Shown: positions 1-7,750, counted from the first letter of the stretch. The stretch is DNA of 36,542 nucleotides from UBA6115 sp964534515 (GCA_964534515.1 CAZHPW010000008.1:1-36542); one strand, 5' to 3'. Numbers and translations: made by a program. Notes: generated by a model from the letters alone, not told the origin.

Positions 1-24
1 CGGTTAGTGCCGGGGTTTTTCTTT

Positions 25-54
25 TTGATTCTTTGGATTTTGTGATAGGATAAT
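25..54 (+). promoter_or_regulatory. Possible promoter of yggS
   Basis: A TTGATT box (25-30) and a GATAAT box (49-54) are separated by 18 bp, 31 bp before the chosen yggS start. The match to the housekeeping consensus is moderate and the area is AT-rich, so this is only a candidate. Confidence 0.35.
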
Positions 55-85
55 TTGGAAGAGAATGAGGTTTGGAGGTGGCTTT

Positions 86-796
86 ATGTCACGGCCTTTC
101 GACACAAGTGAATTACAGCGCAGGGTGGATGCGGTGCGGGAGAAGATAGACCGCTCCGCCATGAAGGTCGGCAGGCAGAGCAAGGACATCTTGCTTTGCG
201 CGGCTTGCAAGGCGCAGGACAGCGCGGTCGTGAGGGCAAGCGCCGAAATGGGCATAGACGCCTTTGGCGAGAACCGGATGCAGGAGATGGCCCTTCATCT
301 GAATGAGGAGGCTTATCTGGACAAGCCCTGCCATTTCATCGGCCACCTGCAGACCAACAAGGTCAAGTTTGTCGTGGGCAAGGCCGCCCTTATCCAATCC
401 GTGGGCAGCGTGCGGTTGTTTGACGCCATTTCTTCTGCCGCTGTGAAACTGGGCATCACCCAGGATGTGCTCATAGAAATCAACCTTGGCAGGGAGGAGA
501 GCAAGGCCGGCATCGCCAAGGAAGAGCTCTTTCCCCTGATGGATCACGCAGCGGCGCTTTCCGGCATCCGCGTGCGCGGCTTGATGGTCATCCCGCCGGT
601 CATGGCCGATGAGAAAGAGACCAGGATATATTTCCAGGAGACCCATGCCTTGATGGAACGCCTGAAGACACAGGGCTATGAAAACTGCCTGCCGGACACC
701 CTGTCCATGGGCATGAGCGACTCCTTTGAGTGGGCCATTGAGGAAGGCGCGACCCTGGTGCGCGTGGGACGCTCCATCTATGGCGAGCGCAATTGA
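86..796 (+). CDS. yggS: YggS/PROSC-family pyridoxal-phosphate homeostasis protein
   Basis: Cytosolic PLP-binding protein of the alanine-racemase-like TIM-barrel fold. The family controls free PLP and shows no known catalysis. The 236-residue length is normal. Visible signatures are the PLP lysine region LLCAACKAQ (Lys42), the stretch HFIGHLQTNKVK, and the C-terminal MGMSDSFEWAI...VRVGRSIYG, which binds the PLP phosphate in the family. I start at ATG 86 because GGAGG lies 7 bp upstream; an in-frame ATG at 65 has no ribosome site. In many Bacillota this gene sits in the ylm/sepF/divIVA cluster, but here no sepF follows and the next gene is convergent. Family assignment is secure. Confidence 0.93.
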   Translation: MSRPFDTSELQRRVDAVREKIDRSAMKVGRQSKDILLCAACKAQDSAVVRASAEMGIDAFGENRMQEMALHLNEEAYLDKPCHFIGHLQTNKVKFVVGKAALIQSVGSVRLFDAISSAAVKLGITQDVLIEINLGREESKAGIAKEELFPLMDHAAALSGIRVRGLMVIPPVMADEKETRIYFQETHALMERLKTQGYENCLPDTLSMGMSDSFEWAIEEGATLVRVGRSIYGERN

Positions 797-884
797 TTTT
801 CGTGATTTTCGTGACAAAAAGTCCCAAAGTGCTTGTTTCATCAGGCGTTTTCGCGATTTTCTCAGTTTTCGTGAGTTTTCGTTA
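797..884. repeat. Phased 9-bp repeats, TTTTCGTGA type
   Basis: Between two convergent genes, TTTTCGTGA occurs at 797-805 and 806-814. After a 33-bp spacer, TTTTCGCGA (848-856), TTTTCTCAG (857-865), TTTTCGTGA (866-874) and TTTTCGTTA (876-884) follow with 9-10 bp spacing. The stretch carries no clear intrinsic terminator. The repeats could be a protein-binding array or simple slippage; no function is known to me. Confidence 0.6.
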
Positions 885-888
885 ATTT

Positions 889-1776
889 TTACGGTTTCAA
901 ATTGTTTTTATATTGTTTTAGCAGTTCCGCTGTCTGACCGCTGCCGTGGGTCGAAACATGGCTCAGCGCCTGCAATCCGGCCATTAACTGGCTGAAGACG
1001 GGGCGTTCCGGCATCAGGCGGAGGATGGCGTCCGGCGGGATGCCTTTTTGCATCACCTCGCACAGGTTGTCCCAGGCGTCCGGACTATCCACCTCACCCT
1101 CATACAGGTCCAATAGCCTTTGCGCCACCGCGCCCCGCGCCTTTTTGCTGCGCTCCCAGGCCAGGTCAAACACCAGGCGTTCAGGCATATCCCGCAGGAT
1201 GTCCATGAGGCTTAAATTGCCCGCCCTGGGCGCAAGCGCTGTGTGTGAAGGTTTGAGTTTACTGTCTGTGTTTTCGTTTGGGTTTATAGGATTCTTCAAG
1301 GCTTTGGCCAAGGGCTTGACCGCTTCATTGGCCGTGTCTTTGCCCGGTTTTCTGCCCGCCGTTTTACCGGCGCCGGGTGACAAATCTTCTGATGAATCAA
1401 GGCCCGCGGGTATTAATTCATCTTCTTCCTCAGTTAAACTATCCTCCTTTGCAACGGAGAAATAGTTCATCTGATACTGGGGCATCAGCGCGTTGCGCCT
1501 GCCCTTTCTATATTGGATGAGGCCGTGCTTGACCAGGCCTTTTCTGGCTCTAAACAGGATGTCACAGGCCGAATCGCCCGCCCCGAAGGTGGTTTGCGCC
1601 AGGACGACCGAATTGGCCAGGGTCATGTAGTCATTTGGCCAGTTGGCGCCCCTTGCTTCTTTGTTAAACAGCTCCAATAGCCCATGCCACAGCATGAACT
1701 CATTGGCCGTTAAGCGGTTCTTCACCGCGAAGCGTTGAAATTCCCTGCATTCCACAATGTAATTTACTCGGGGCAT
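889..1776 (-). CDS. DnaD-like / replisome-organiser-type winged-helix protein
   Basis: 295 residues. The N-terminal ~110 residues read like the winged-helix domain of phage and plasmid replisome organisers: aromatic-rich helices (FMLWHGLLELFNK), a LANS segment, then LFRARKGLVKHGLIQYRKG, the usual recognition-helix-and-wing pattern. A charged, Pro/Lys-rich linker (about 120-185) leads to a helical C-terminal part of unknown fold. The start at 1776 is set by AAGGAGG 8 bp upstream; an upstream in-frame ATG at 1830 lacks one. The gene is alone, flanked by convergent yggS and the divergent FHA operon, with short phased repeats on both sides. I infer an origin in a mobile element's replication module, now chromosomal. 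No helicase loader, integrase or plasmid gene is nearby. A plain DNA-binding regulator is the alternative. Confidence 0.55.
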   Translation of the reverse strand: MPRVNYIVECREFQRFAVKNRLTANEFMLWHGLLELFNKEARGANWPNDYMTLANSVVLAQTTFGAGDSACDILFRARKGLVKHGLIQYRKGRRNALMPQYQMNYFSVAKEDSLTEEEDELIPAGLDSSEDLSPGAGKTAGRKPGKDTANEAVKPLAKALKNPINPNENTDSKLKPSHTALAPRAGNLSLMDILRDMPERLVFDLAWERSKKARGAVAQRLLDLYEGEVDSPDAWDNLCEVMQKGIPPDAILRLMPERPVFSQLMAGLQALSHVSTHGSGQTAELLKQYKNNLKP

Positions 1777-1824
1777 CGCGTTTTCCTCCTTGGTCTTCAC
1801 AAGGAGCGTAACAGAAACCGAGTA

Positions 1825-1850
1825 TGACATTCACTGACATCACCTGACAT
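1825..1850. repeat. Three TGACAT direct repeats at exact 10-bp spacing
   Basis: TGACAT occurs at 1825-1830, 1835-1840 and 1845-1850, one DNA turn apart. The array lies in the 140-bp intergenic region between the divergent DnaD-like gene (start 1776) and the FHA gene (start 1917). Such spacing puts all copies on one DNA face, as in operators or plasmid iterons. The binding protein is unknown; the adjacent winged-helix protein is an obvious candidate. Confidence 0.7.
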
Positions 1851-1880
1851 CTTTTTCTGTCCCGGTTTGGGCGACTATGG

Positions 1881-1886
1881 TACAAT
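1881..1886 (+). promoter_or_regulatory. Possible -10 element for the FHA-SEDS-PBP operon
   Basis: TACAAT lies 30 bp before the FHA gene start and is preceded by TATGG, giving a partly extended -10. No convincing -35 lies 16-18 bp upstream, so an activator (perhaps at the TGACAT repeats) may be needed. Ribosome site GGGGGAGG lies at 1905-1912. Confidence 0.35.
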
Positions 1887-1916
1887 ACGGTGGACAAAAA
1901 ACTTGGGGGAGGTAAC

Positions 1917-2627
1917 ATGGCAGACGCGCCTTACGAATTGCTCGCTCTGGGCTTGCGGTATTGGTTTGTGCTGCTCCTTGTGGCTACCCTGGCGCGCGCC
2001 GTCTGGCTCATGTGGGGCGAGCGGCGCGAGTACAACCGCGCCTTAAAGCGCCTGCCGGACGCGGGGCTTGTGGGGGAAGTGGTGGAGCTCAACTCCGGCA
2101 AAAGCCAGCCGCTGCCCCGTGAGGGGCTCATCGGCTCCGGCCGCGGCTGCGACATCCGTTTCCCGGGCCTGCACCGGCGCGAGATGGAGTTTGTCTTCCG
2201 TCCGGGCCTGGGGCTCAAGCTCATCCCCATTCATAGAAACCACCAGTCCATTTTGGACGGGGAGCCGCTCAACAAGGCGGATTCCTTCGCCTTGCATGGC
2301 ACGGTGCTGCAATTGCGCAGCCTCACCCTGCGCTTCCGCCTGTTCGCGGGGCTGGATTTGCCCTACCGGGAGGCGATCAATGAAGCGGGCTATGTTGACC
2401 CGGCTTTTTCTGACGCGGGCGGTGACTCACCTTGGGATGCCGTGCCGGCCCCCGGGATGCAGCCCGGCTTCTATACCAATGAGCCCGCGCTTGAGCCGGA
2501 CTGGCAGTACGCCCTGCCCAATGAGTATTTATACCCGCCACAATCCCCGGCGCCTGGCGCGGTTAATCAGCCGCAAAACGGACCCAACCAGCCGCAGGAC
2601 GTGTATCACCCGGGGGAGACGCCATGA
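1917..2627 (+). CDS. Membrane-anchored FHA-domain protein
   Basis: 236 residues. One N-terminal membrane segment (about 10-27, YWFVLLLVATLARAVWLMW) is followed by a divergent forkhead-associated domain at roughly 65-145. It shows the FHA opening IGSGRGCDIRFPG and the closing strand pattern ILDGEPLNKADSFALHGTVLQL. The Ser/His positions usual for phosphothreonine binding are poorly kept (LHRREMEF), so phosphopeptide recognition is uncertain. The C-terminal ~80 residues are Pro/Gln-rich and look disordered. The stop overlaps the next start (ATGA, 2624-2627), so it is co-translated with the SEDS polymerase and PBP. Actinobacteria have a related fhaB-rodA-pbpA arrangement, which suggests a regulatory or scaffold role in wall synthesis. 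No Ser/Thr kinase or phosphatase gene is adjacent. Confidence 0.72.
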   Translation: MADAPYELLALGLRYWFVLLLVATLARAVWLMWGERREYNRALKRLPDAGLVGEVVELNSGKSQPLPREGLIGSGRGCDIRFPGLHRREMEFVFRPGLGLKLIPIHRNHQSILDGEPLNKADSFALHGTVLQLRSLTLRFRLFAGLDLPYREAINEAGYVDPAFSDAGGDSPWDAVPAPGMQPGFYTNEPALEPDWQYALPNEYLYPPQSPAPGAVNQPQNGPNQPQDVYHPGETP

Positions 2628-3862
2628 GAACGGAAAAACGGGACGCCCAGAACAAATGGCTGACCCTGCCCGGCATGCTGTTCTTCTTCACGGCCTTTTT
2701 GCTCCTGGGGCTGAAAGACTTTGATTTCCGCGCCTTTGTGTTGGCGGCCGCCGTGCCCCTGGCCTTTTATCTCTTGACTGCCGTGCTGCCGCGAATCTTG
2801 CCGGCGGACAGGCTGCTTTTGTGCCTGGTCAATTTCCTGTGCGGCCTTGGCATTTTGACGCTCTTCCGCCTAAACCCCGCCCGCGGCATGGACCAGGTGG
2901 CCAATTACTTAGTCGGCATCCTGGGCATGGTTATCTGTTTATTGGTCGTCCGCTTCTGGCACCGGCTGAAGTGGGCGGTGCCCATCATCATCCTGGCGTC
3001 CCTGCTATTGATGGGCTTGCCCCTGCTCTTTGGCTCGGTCAAAAATGGGGCCAAGGCTTGGGTGAGCGTATTTGGCATCAGTTTCCAGCCCAGTGAGATT
3101 GTCAAGGTTGCCCTGCTGTTGCTCTTGGCCTTCCTGCTGTCCCAGCGCATGGTTATCCCCGCCCTGGCCTTTGCCGCGGTCTGCTTGGGCTTGTTGTTCA
3201 TGCAGCGCGATTTGGGCACGGCGCTTTTGTACTACGCGACGGCGCTGCTCTTGGTCTATGTGTCCACCGGCTCCCTCAGCTTCATCACCCTGGGTCTGGT
3301 GGGCGGCGGCAGCGCGGCTTACCTGGGCTATCAGATGAATACCTACGTGCAAAACCGCGTCAAAATCTGGCAGAACCCCTGGGCGGATCCCTACGGGGTC
3401 AGCTACCAGGTGGTGCAGTCCTTGGTCGCCATGGTCAACGGCGGCGCGTGGGGGACGGGCCTGGGCTTGGGCAGCGCCAGAATCATCCCCGAGGTGGAGA
3501 CCGACTTTATCTTCGCCGCCATCTTCCATGAGTTTGGTTTGCTGTTTGGCATCGGCGTTATCCTGGTTTACCTGCTGATTTTTATCCGAGGCGTCTCCAT
3601 CTCCCAGCGCGCCCGCACCCGCTTTCACACCCTGCTCTCCCTGGGTTGCGTGGCGCTCATTACCATCCAGACCTTTGTCATCATCGGCGGCAACATCAAC
3701 ATGATTCCCTTAACCGGCGTCACCCTGCCCTTCATCAGCTACGGCGGCACCTCCATGGTGTCAAGCTTCTGCATCATGGGCTTATTGCAAGGGGTGGCCA
3801 ACGCCAATGAGCGGGGCCTTGAAGAGGACCAGATGATTGCCATGCTGGGGGAGGACCGCTGA
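2624..3862 (+). CDS. FtsW/RodA/SpoVE-family SEDS peptidoglycan glycosyltransferase
   Basis: Polytopic membrane protein (412 aa, about ten hydrophobic segments) that polymerises lipid II into glycan strands together with a class B PBP. SEDS signatures are clear: NGAKAWVSVFGISFQPSEIVK, FMQRDLGTALLY, the extracytoplasmic-loop motif IPEVETDFIFAAIFHEFG (Asp294 in the position of the essential RodA/FtsW aspartate), and PLTGVTLPFISYGGTS near the C terminus. It overlaps the FHA gene by 4 bp and the PBP gene by 1 bp, so the three form one translational unit. Sequence alone does not decide between division (FtsW), elongation (RodA) and sporulation (SpoVE) roles. The FHA-SEDS-PBP order resembles actinobacterial rodA-pbpA loci. 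Confidence 0.93.
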   Translation: MRTEKRDAQNKWLTLPGMLFFFTAFLLLGLKDFDFRAFVLAAAVPLAFYLLTAVLPRILPADRLLLCLVNFLCGLGILTLFRLNPARGMDQVANYLVGILGMVICLLVVRFWHRLKWAVPIIILASLLLMGLPLLFGSVKNGAKAWVSVFGISFQPSEIVKVALLLLLAFLLSQRMVIPALAFAAVCLGLLFMQRDLGTALLYYATALLLVYVSTGSLSFITLGLVGGGSAAYLGYQMNTYVQNRVKIWQNPWADPYGVSYQVVQSLVAMVNGGAWGTGLGLGSARIIPEVETDFIFAAIFHEFGLLFGIGVILVYLLIFIRGVSISQRARTRFHTLLSLGCVALITIQTFVIIGGNINMIPLTGVTLPFISYGGTSMVSSFCIMGLLQGVANANERGLEEDQMIAMLGEDR

Positions 3863-5259
3863 TGAAACTGATGAAACGCAAGCTCCGGCTGATGATTATC
3901 GTGATGACTGCTTTAATGGTCGCCCTGATTGTCTATGGCGCGGTCAACCTCGGTACTTCCGGCAACCGCTGGTTTTCTTCCTCGGTCAATACCTCCCTGC
4001 GCAAGGTCAAGTCCGACGTTATCCCCGGGCGTATCTATGACCGGGACAATGTGCCCATCGCCTTTAATGATGACAAGGGCCAGCGCCATTACCACCAGGA
4101 TGAATTGATCCGCCGTGCCATGGTGCACGCGGTTGGTACGAAGACGGGCCTGGTCAAGAACGGGGCGGAGACCTTTTTCTCCTACCTGCTCTACGCCTAT
4201 GACGCGGATTACTTTACCCGCCTGTCCGCGGCCTTCACCGGCAACCTGCGCCATGGCTACAACCTGCGCTTGAGCCTGTCCAGCCGCTTAAGTCGGCACA
4301 TCCTTACCAATTTCCCGGCTGATAAATCAGGCGCCGTCGTCGTGATGAACTACCGCACGGGGGAACTGCTGGCCCTGTCTTCCTTCCCCAATTTTGACCC
4401 GGAAAACGCCCAGGGCGTAGCCACTGACCCCAAGAAGCCCTACATCAACAATGCCACCCAGTGGCGCAGCGCGCCGGGCTCCACGTTTAAGGTCATCACC
4501 CTGGCTTCCGCCATCAAGAACATCCCGGACGCCCTGTCCCACACCTTTACCTGCAACGGCGCTTTCCAGGTGGGTGACATCACCATCACCGACGCCGGCA
4601 TGGCCAGCCACGGCGAAATCACCCTGGACAAGGCGCTGACCGTGTCCTGTAACATCGCCTTTGCGCAATTGGCGCTGGAGTTGGGCGATGAAAAGCTGCG
4701 CCAGATCGCCCAGGACTTCGGCCTGGATGACCACATCCTGTTCTCCGACCTGGTGGTGGAAAACTCGGTCTACCCGACCAGAAACCGCACCGCGCGCGAG
4801 GTGGCCTGGACCGGCCCCGGGCAAAGCGCGCTGGCCATTACACCTCTTCAGATGTGCATGGTGGCCTCCGCCATCGCCAATGACGGGGAGATGATGGAGC
4901 CCAAGGTGCTTTTGCAGGCGGTGGATGACAATCGCGTTGGCAAGGCGCAGATTGCGCCCAACCTGTACAAGGTCGCCATGACCAAGCAGGAAGCCGACAC
5001 CTTGACCCAGGCGATGCTCCAGGTGGTCAAGTCCGGCACCGGGCGGCGCGCCGCCGTCTCCGGCCTGCCCATCGCGGGCAAGACCGGTTCTTCCCAGATT
5101 GACGGCCAGCAGCTGACCAACGCCTGGTTCATCGGCTTCATCGATGACAAAACCCTGCCCTACGCGGTGTGCGTGGTGGTCAACGACGCGGGGGAGGGCA
5201 GCCGCCAGGCCGCGCCCATTGCCGCCCGCATCTTTGAGTATTTGAACCAGAACCGATAG
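3862..5259 (+). CDS. Class B penicillin-binding protein (D,D-transpeptidase)
   Basis: Cross-links peptidoglycan on the outer face of the membrane, as partner of the SEDS polymerase just upstream. The 465 residues carry one N-terminal membrane anchor (about 8-30), a short linker/dimerisation region and a transpeptidase domain from about 150. The three catalytic motifs are present: S207-T-F-K210 (nucleophile), S262-C-N264, and K407-T-G409. There are no PASTA repeats and the protein is shorter than most PBP2/FtsI proteins, similar to PbpA of actinobacteria. Its ATG shares one base with the upstream TGA, and GGGGAGG lies 8 bp upstream. Last gene of the operon, followed by a bidirectional terminator. 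Confidence 0.93.
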   Translation: MKLMKRKLRLMIIVMTALMVALIVYGAVNLGTSGNRWFSSSVNTSLRKVKSDVIPGRIYDRDNVPIAFNDDKGQRHYHQDELIRRAMVHAVGTKTGLVKNGAETFFSYLLYAYDADYFTRLSAAFTGNLRHGYNLRLSLSSRLSRHILTNFPADKSGAVVVMNYRTGELLALSSFPNFDPENAQGVATDPKKPYINNATQWRSAPGSTFKVITLASAIKNIPDALSHTFTCNGAFQVGDITITDAGMASHGEITLDKALTVSCNIAFAQLALELGDEKLRQIAQDFGLDDHILFSDLVVENSVYPTRNRTAREVAWTGPGQSALAITPLQMCMVASAIANDGEMMEPKVLLQAVDDNRVGKAQIAPNLYKVAMTKQEADTLTQAMLQVVKSGTGRRAAVSGLPIAGKTGSSQIDGQQLTNAWFIGFIDDKTLPYAVCVVVNDAGEGSRQAAPIAARIFEYLNQNR

Positions 5260-5263
5260 GCAA

Positions 5264-5316
5264 AAGCATAGAACAAAGCCCCTGACCGGCACTCCGGCAG
5301 GGGCTTATGCTTTGTT
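5264..5316. terminator. Bidirectional terminator between the PBP gene and ricT
   Basis: AAGCCCCTG (5276-5284) pairs with CAGGGGCTT (5298-5306), enclosing an inner CCGG/CCGG stem. Outer arms AACAAAGC (5272-5279) and GCTTTGTT (5309-5316) give an alternative pairing. It sits in the 66-bp gap between convergent genes and can serve both strands, although the T-tracts are short. Confidence 0.75.
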
Positions 5317-5325
5317 TAGCTTGTA

Positions 5326-6279
5326 TTAGTTTTCGTCCAGCGGCACGTTTTCATCAAAGATGATGGGGCTTTCGGTCTCCATGAACTCCTCATCGGTCTC
5401 ATTGAGCGCCACGGCGTCATTCTGTTGCGCGGCCTTGCCCGGTTTGCCCTCGGCCTTGACCGGCTGGGGCGGGTTCACGCGGGTGACCTGGTCGGCTTGG
5501 AAGATGTGGATGTCGGAGGTATCCCCGTGGGTGATACGCACGGACACGGTCTCAAGCAGCGCGTTAAGCTGGGTCACAATACCGCGGCCTTCCGGGGTGA
5601 TGACTTCCTTGCCCAGGCGGGGCATGCGCTTGCGCGCCTTCTCGTACTGGTCCTGCTCATACTTTAAGCAGCACATCAGCCTGCCGCAGACGCCGGAAAT
5701 CTTGGTCGGGTTAAGGGACAGGCTCTGCTCCTTGGCCATGCGGATGGAGACCGGCTGGAACTCGTTGAGGTGATTGGAGCAGCATAGCCCGCGCCCGCAG
5801 GAGCCGATGCCGGTAATCATGCGTGCTTCGTCGCGCACGCCGATTTGCTTGAGTTCAATGCGGGTTTTGAAGATGCCGGCCAGGTCCTTGACCAGGGCCC
5901 TGAAGTCCACCCGGCCGCCGGAGGTAAAGCTGGCGATTAGTTTGCTGTTGTCAAAGGTGTACTCAACGCTCACCAGTTTCATGTCCAATTTGTGCGCGGC
6001 GATTCTGTCCCGGACCACGTCAAAGGCCTGGGTTTCCTTTTGCTTTAAGCTCTCATGGTGCTTTAAATCGCCCTCCGTCGCCACGCGGCTGACTTCCTTG
6101 AGCGGGGATTTGAGCATCTCCTGGGGCAAGTCCTGGGCGGTCTGCACGACGGTGGCCATCTCAAGCCCGGTCGCGGTGGGGACCAGGACGCGCTGCCCCA
6201 GGGGCAAATCAAACTGGCCCGGTAATACATAATGGCGCCTTCCCAGCTCCTTGAACTGGACGCCGACAACGGTAGGCAT
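5326..6279 (-). CDS. ricT: RicT (YaaT), PSP1-domain regulatory iron-sulfur protein
   Basis: 317 residues with the PSP1 core over roughly 60-250. Six cysteines in two motifs, SCGRGLCC (C161, C166, C167) and VCGRLMCC (C198, C203, C204), match the RicT pattern. In Bacillus subtilis, RicT with RicA and RicF forms a Fe-S complex that stimulates RNase Y mRNA processing and affects sporulation and biofilm formation; ricA and ricF are not in this window. The tail past ~275 is Glu/Asp-rich and probably disordered. The gene follows holB with a 2-bp gap in the order darA-holB-ricT, as in Bacillus (yaaQ...holB-yaaT). Assignment is secure; the conserved role is inferred from the family. Confidence 0.93.
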   Translation of the reverse strand: MPTVVGVQFKELGRRHYVLPGQFDLPLGQRVLVPTATGLEMATVVQTAQDLPQEMLKSPLKEVSRVATEGDLKHHESLKQKETQAFDVVRDRIAAHKLDMKLVSVEYTFDNSKLIASFTSGGRVDFRALVKDLAGIFKTRIELKQIGVRDEARMITGIGSCGRGLCCSNHLNEFQPVSIRMAKEQSLSLNPTKISGVCGRLMCCLKYEQDQYEKARKRMPRLGKEVITPEGRGIVTQLNALLETVSVRITHGDTSDIHIFQADQVTRVNPPQPVKAEGKPGKAAQQNDAVALNETDEEFMETESPIIFDENVPLDEN

Positions 6280-6281
6280 AT

Positions 6282-7226
6282 CTATTCTTCCTCCAAAGAT
6301 TCAATCAGCAGGCTGTCGATAATCGCCTGCCAGGATAAATTGCTGGCTTGCTGCCTGCGCGCCTTGACCACGCCCTCTAACAGGGCTAAAGCGGTCTTGG
6401 CGCTGTCCTCATTCAGCTTGCCGGATTTGAGCATTTGCTGCGCTGATTGCTGGGTGTAGTCCAGCACCAGGTCGGCCTTGTCTTTGGCGTCCTTTAAGCG
6501 CTTGGAAAAGGCGGGCAGCTGCTTTAGTGAGTGAAAGGAGAGGATGGTCTCATCCACCAGCTTCTTCGCGCTCCAAAACGCCGCGTCATCCTTGATTTGC
6601 ATGGCCTTGCCGGGGCTGCCGTCAGACAGCGCGGCCAGTTCACGCGCCTCATGCTCCTGATAACCCGAATTAATAAGCACTTTGGCTGTCAAGTCCTCGC
6701 TCCAGGGCGGCATGCGCAATATCTGGCAGCGGGAGCGGATGGTGGACAGCACCGCCTGCTCATTGGCACAGGTAATCAGGAAATAGGTGGCCTCATCCGG
6801 CTCCTCCACCGCCTTTAACAAGGCGTTTTGCGCCTGGGGCGTGTAGGTGTCCGCCAGGCGCAAGAGCACCACGCGCGGGCCGGAGGAGAAGGGGTAGGTG
6901 GACAGGCTGGACAACAGCGCCCTGGTCTGCTCAACCTTGACGCTGCGCTGCTTGTCCAGCAGCTTGACCTCAAGCAGGTTGGTGTGGTTGCCCTCCTGTA
7001 CTTTAACACAATTTGGGCATTCGCCGCAGGGCTTTTGCCCGCCCTCGCACAGCAGGGCCTGGGCCAACAGCCGCGCCAGGGTAGATTTTCCTACACCAAA
7101 TTGCCCTGAGAGCATCAGGGCATGTGGGGCTTTCGCCATGGCATATTGTTGTATCAGGCTTGGAATCAAATCTGACAACTCTTGGAAAAAGGCAGTCTGC
7201 CGCGCAGTCTGGCCGTTTAGCGTCAT
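6282..7226 (-). CDS. holB: DNA polymerase III delta' subunit (clamp loader)
   Basis: AAA+ subunit of the clamp loader that places the sliding clamp on primed DNA. 314 residues. It has a P-loop GQFGVGKST (41-49), a zinc module (C60...C67-C70-C73; CGECPNC), and the RSRCQ motif holding the arginine finger of the SRC type, followed by lid and collar domains. E. coli delta' lacks a functional Walker A motif, but Bacillota homologues often keep it, as here. The first ATG lies 8 bp after the darA stop without a clear ribosome site, so coupling to darA is likely; a later in-frame ATG (residue 30) would cut into the fold. Annotators sometimes call such proteins gamma/tau-like, but the length and the neighbours fit holB. 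Confidence 0.9.
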   Translation of the reverse strand: MTLNGQTARQTAFFQELSDLIPSLIQQYAMAKAPHALMLSGQFGVGKSTLARLLAQALLCEGGQKPCGECPNCVKVQEGNHTNLLEVKLLDKQRSVKVEQTRALLSSLSTYPFSSGPRVVLLRLADTYTPQAQNALLKAVEEPDEATYFLITCANEQAVLSTIRSRCQILRMPPWSEDLTAKVLINSGYQEHEARELAALSDGSPGKAMQIKDDAAFWSAKKLVDETILSFHSLKQLPAFSKRLKDAKDKADLVLDYTQQSAQQMLKSGKLNEDSAKTALALLEGVVKARRQQASNLSWQAIIDSLLIESLEEE

Positions 7227-7234
7227 CAGGTGGT

Positions 7235-7564
7235 TTAGATTTTCAGGAACTGATCAACGGTGAGCACAAACACGGTTGCGCCGCCAACGGTGACCTCAAT
7301 GGGGTAGGGGGCATACATGCCGGTAGCGCCGCCCATGGTGACAGGAGAGGTGGCAATCTGCTTGCGGCTTTTGCAAACCTTTTCAATCAGACCCATGCAG
7401 GTGTCGTATCTGTCGTCCTCAACGCCAACTAAAAGGGTGGTATTTCCCGCCCGTAAAAATCCGCCTGTGGTCGCCAATTTGGTTACACCAAAACCATCTT
7501 CCATCAACTCACTGACGAGGTGCGCCGCATCCTCATCCTGAACAATCGCGATAATTAATTTCAT
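7235..7564 (-). CDS. darA: DarA (PstA/YaaQ), cyclic-di-AMP receptor
   Basis: 109-residue PII-like trimeric cytosolic protein that binds c-di-AMP in Bacillota. The family opening MKLIIAIVQDEDA is clear, as is the body with LVSELMEDGFGVTKLATTGGFLRAGNTTLLVG, which forms the ligand-binding loops. AAAGGAGG precedes the ATG. First gene of the darA-holB-ricT operon, with its own consensus promoter 50 bp upstream. The downstream signalling partner of DarA is not known in the family, so its physiological output here cannot be stated. Confidence 0.93.
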   Translation of the reverse strand: MKLIIAIVQDEDAAHLVSELMEDGFGVTKLATTGGFLRAGNTTLLVGVEDDRYDTCMGLIEKVCKSRKQIATSPVTMGGATGMYAPYPIEVTVGGATVFVLTVDQFLKI

Positions 7565-7614
7565 TGGCTGGCCTCCTTTGCCGGACAGAGCATCGCTCCA
7601 TCCTAGTTTACATG

Positions 7615-7643
7615 ATTATACCGAATATTCTACCAAGTTTCAA
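7615..7643 (-). promoter_or_regulatory. Promoter of darA-holB-ricT
   Basis: On the minus strand TTGAAA (7638-7643) and TATAAT (7615-7620) are separated by 17 bp, close to the housekeeping sigma-A consensus. Transcription would start about 45 bp upstream of the darA ATG. Confidence 0.75.
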
Positions 7644-7692
7644 GCGTTTGCGAAAGGGGGCGGGGAAGGGGCTTGCGGTTTGTCATTCATTC

Positions 7693-7722
7693 TTGTCTAA
7701 ACGGACAAAATCATGCTATCAT
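7693..7722 (+). promoter_or_regulatory. Promoter of plsX, with an inverted repeat over the -35 box
   Basis: TTGTCT (7693-7698) and TATCAT (7717-7722) are 18 bp apart, with TG one base before the -10. The inverted repeat TTGTC-N6-GACAA (7693-7708) covers the -35 element and could be an operator. It does not resemble the FapR operator found before plsX in Bacillus. Confidence 0.6.
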
Positions 7723-7750
7723 AACGAGTAATTTTGTTTGGAGGAAACGG

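Noticed and set aside
113..841. Long open frame on the minus strand opposite yggS
   Set aside because: It is a high-GC shadow of yggS with no family features or ribosome site. Similar shadows lie opposite the SEDS gene, the PBP gene, smc, metK and infB.
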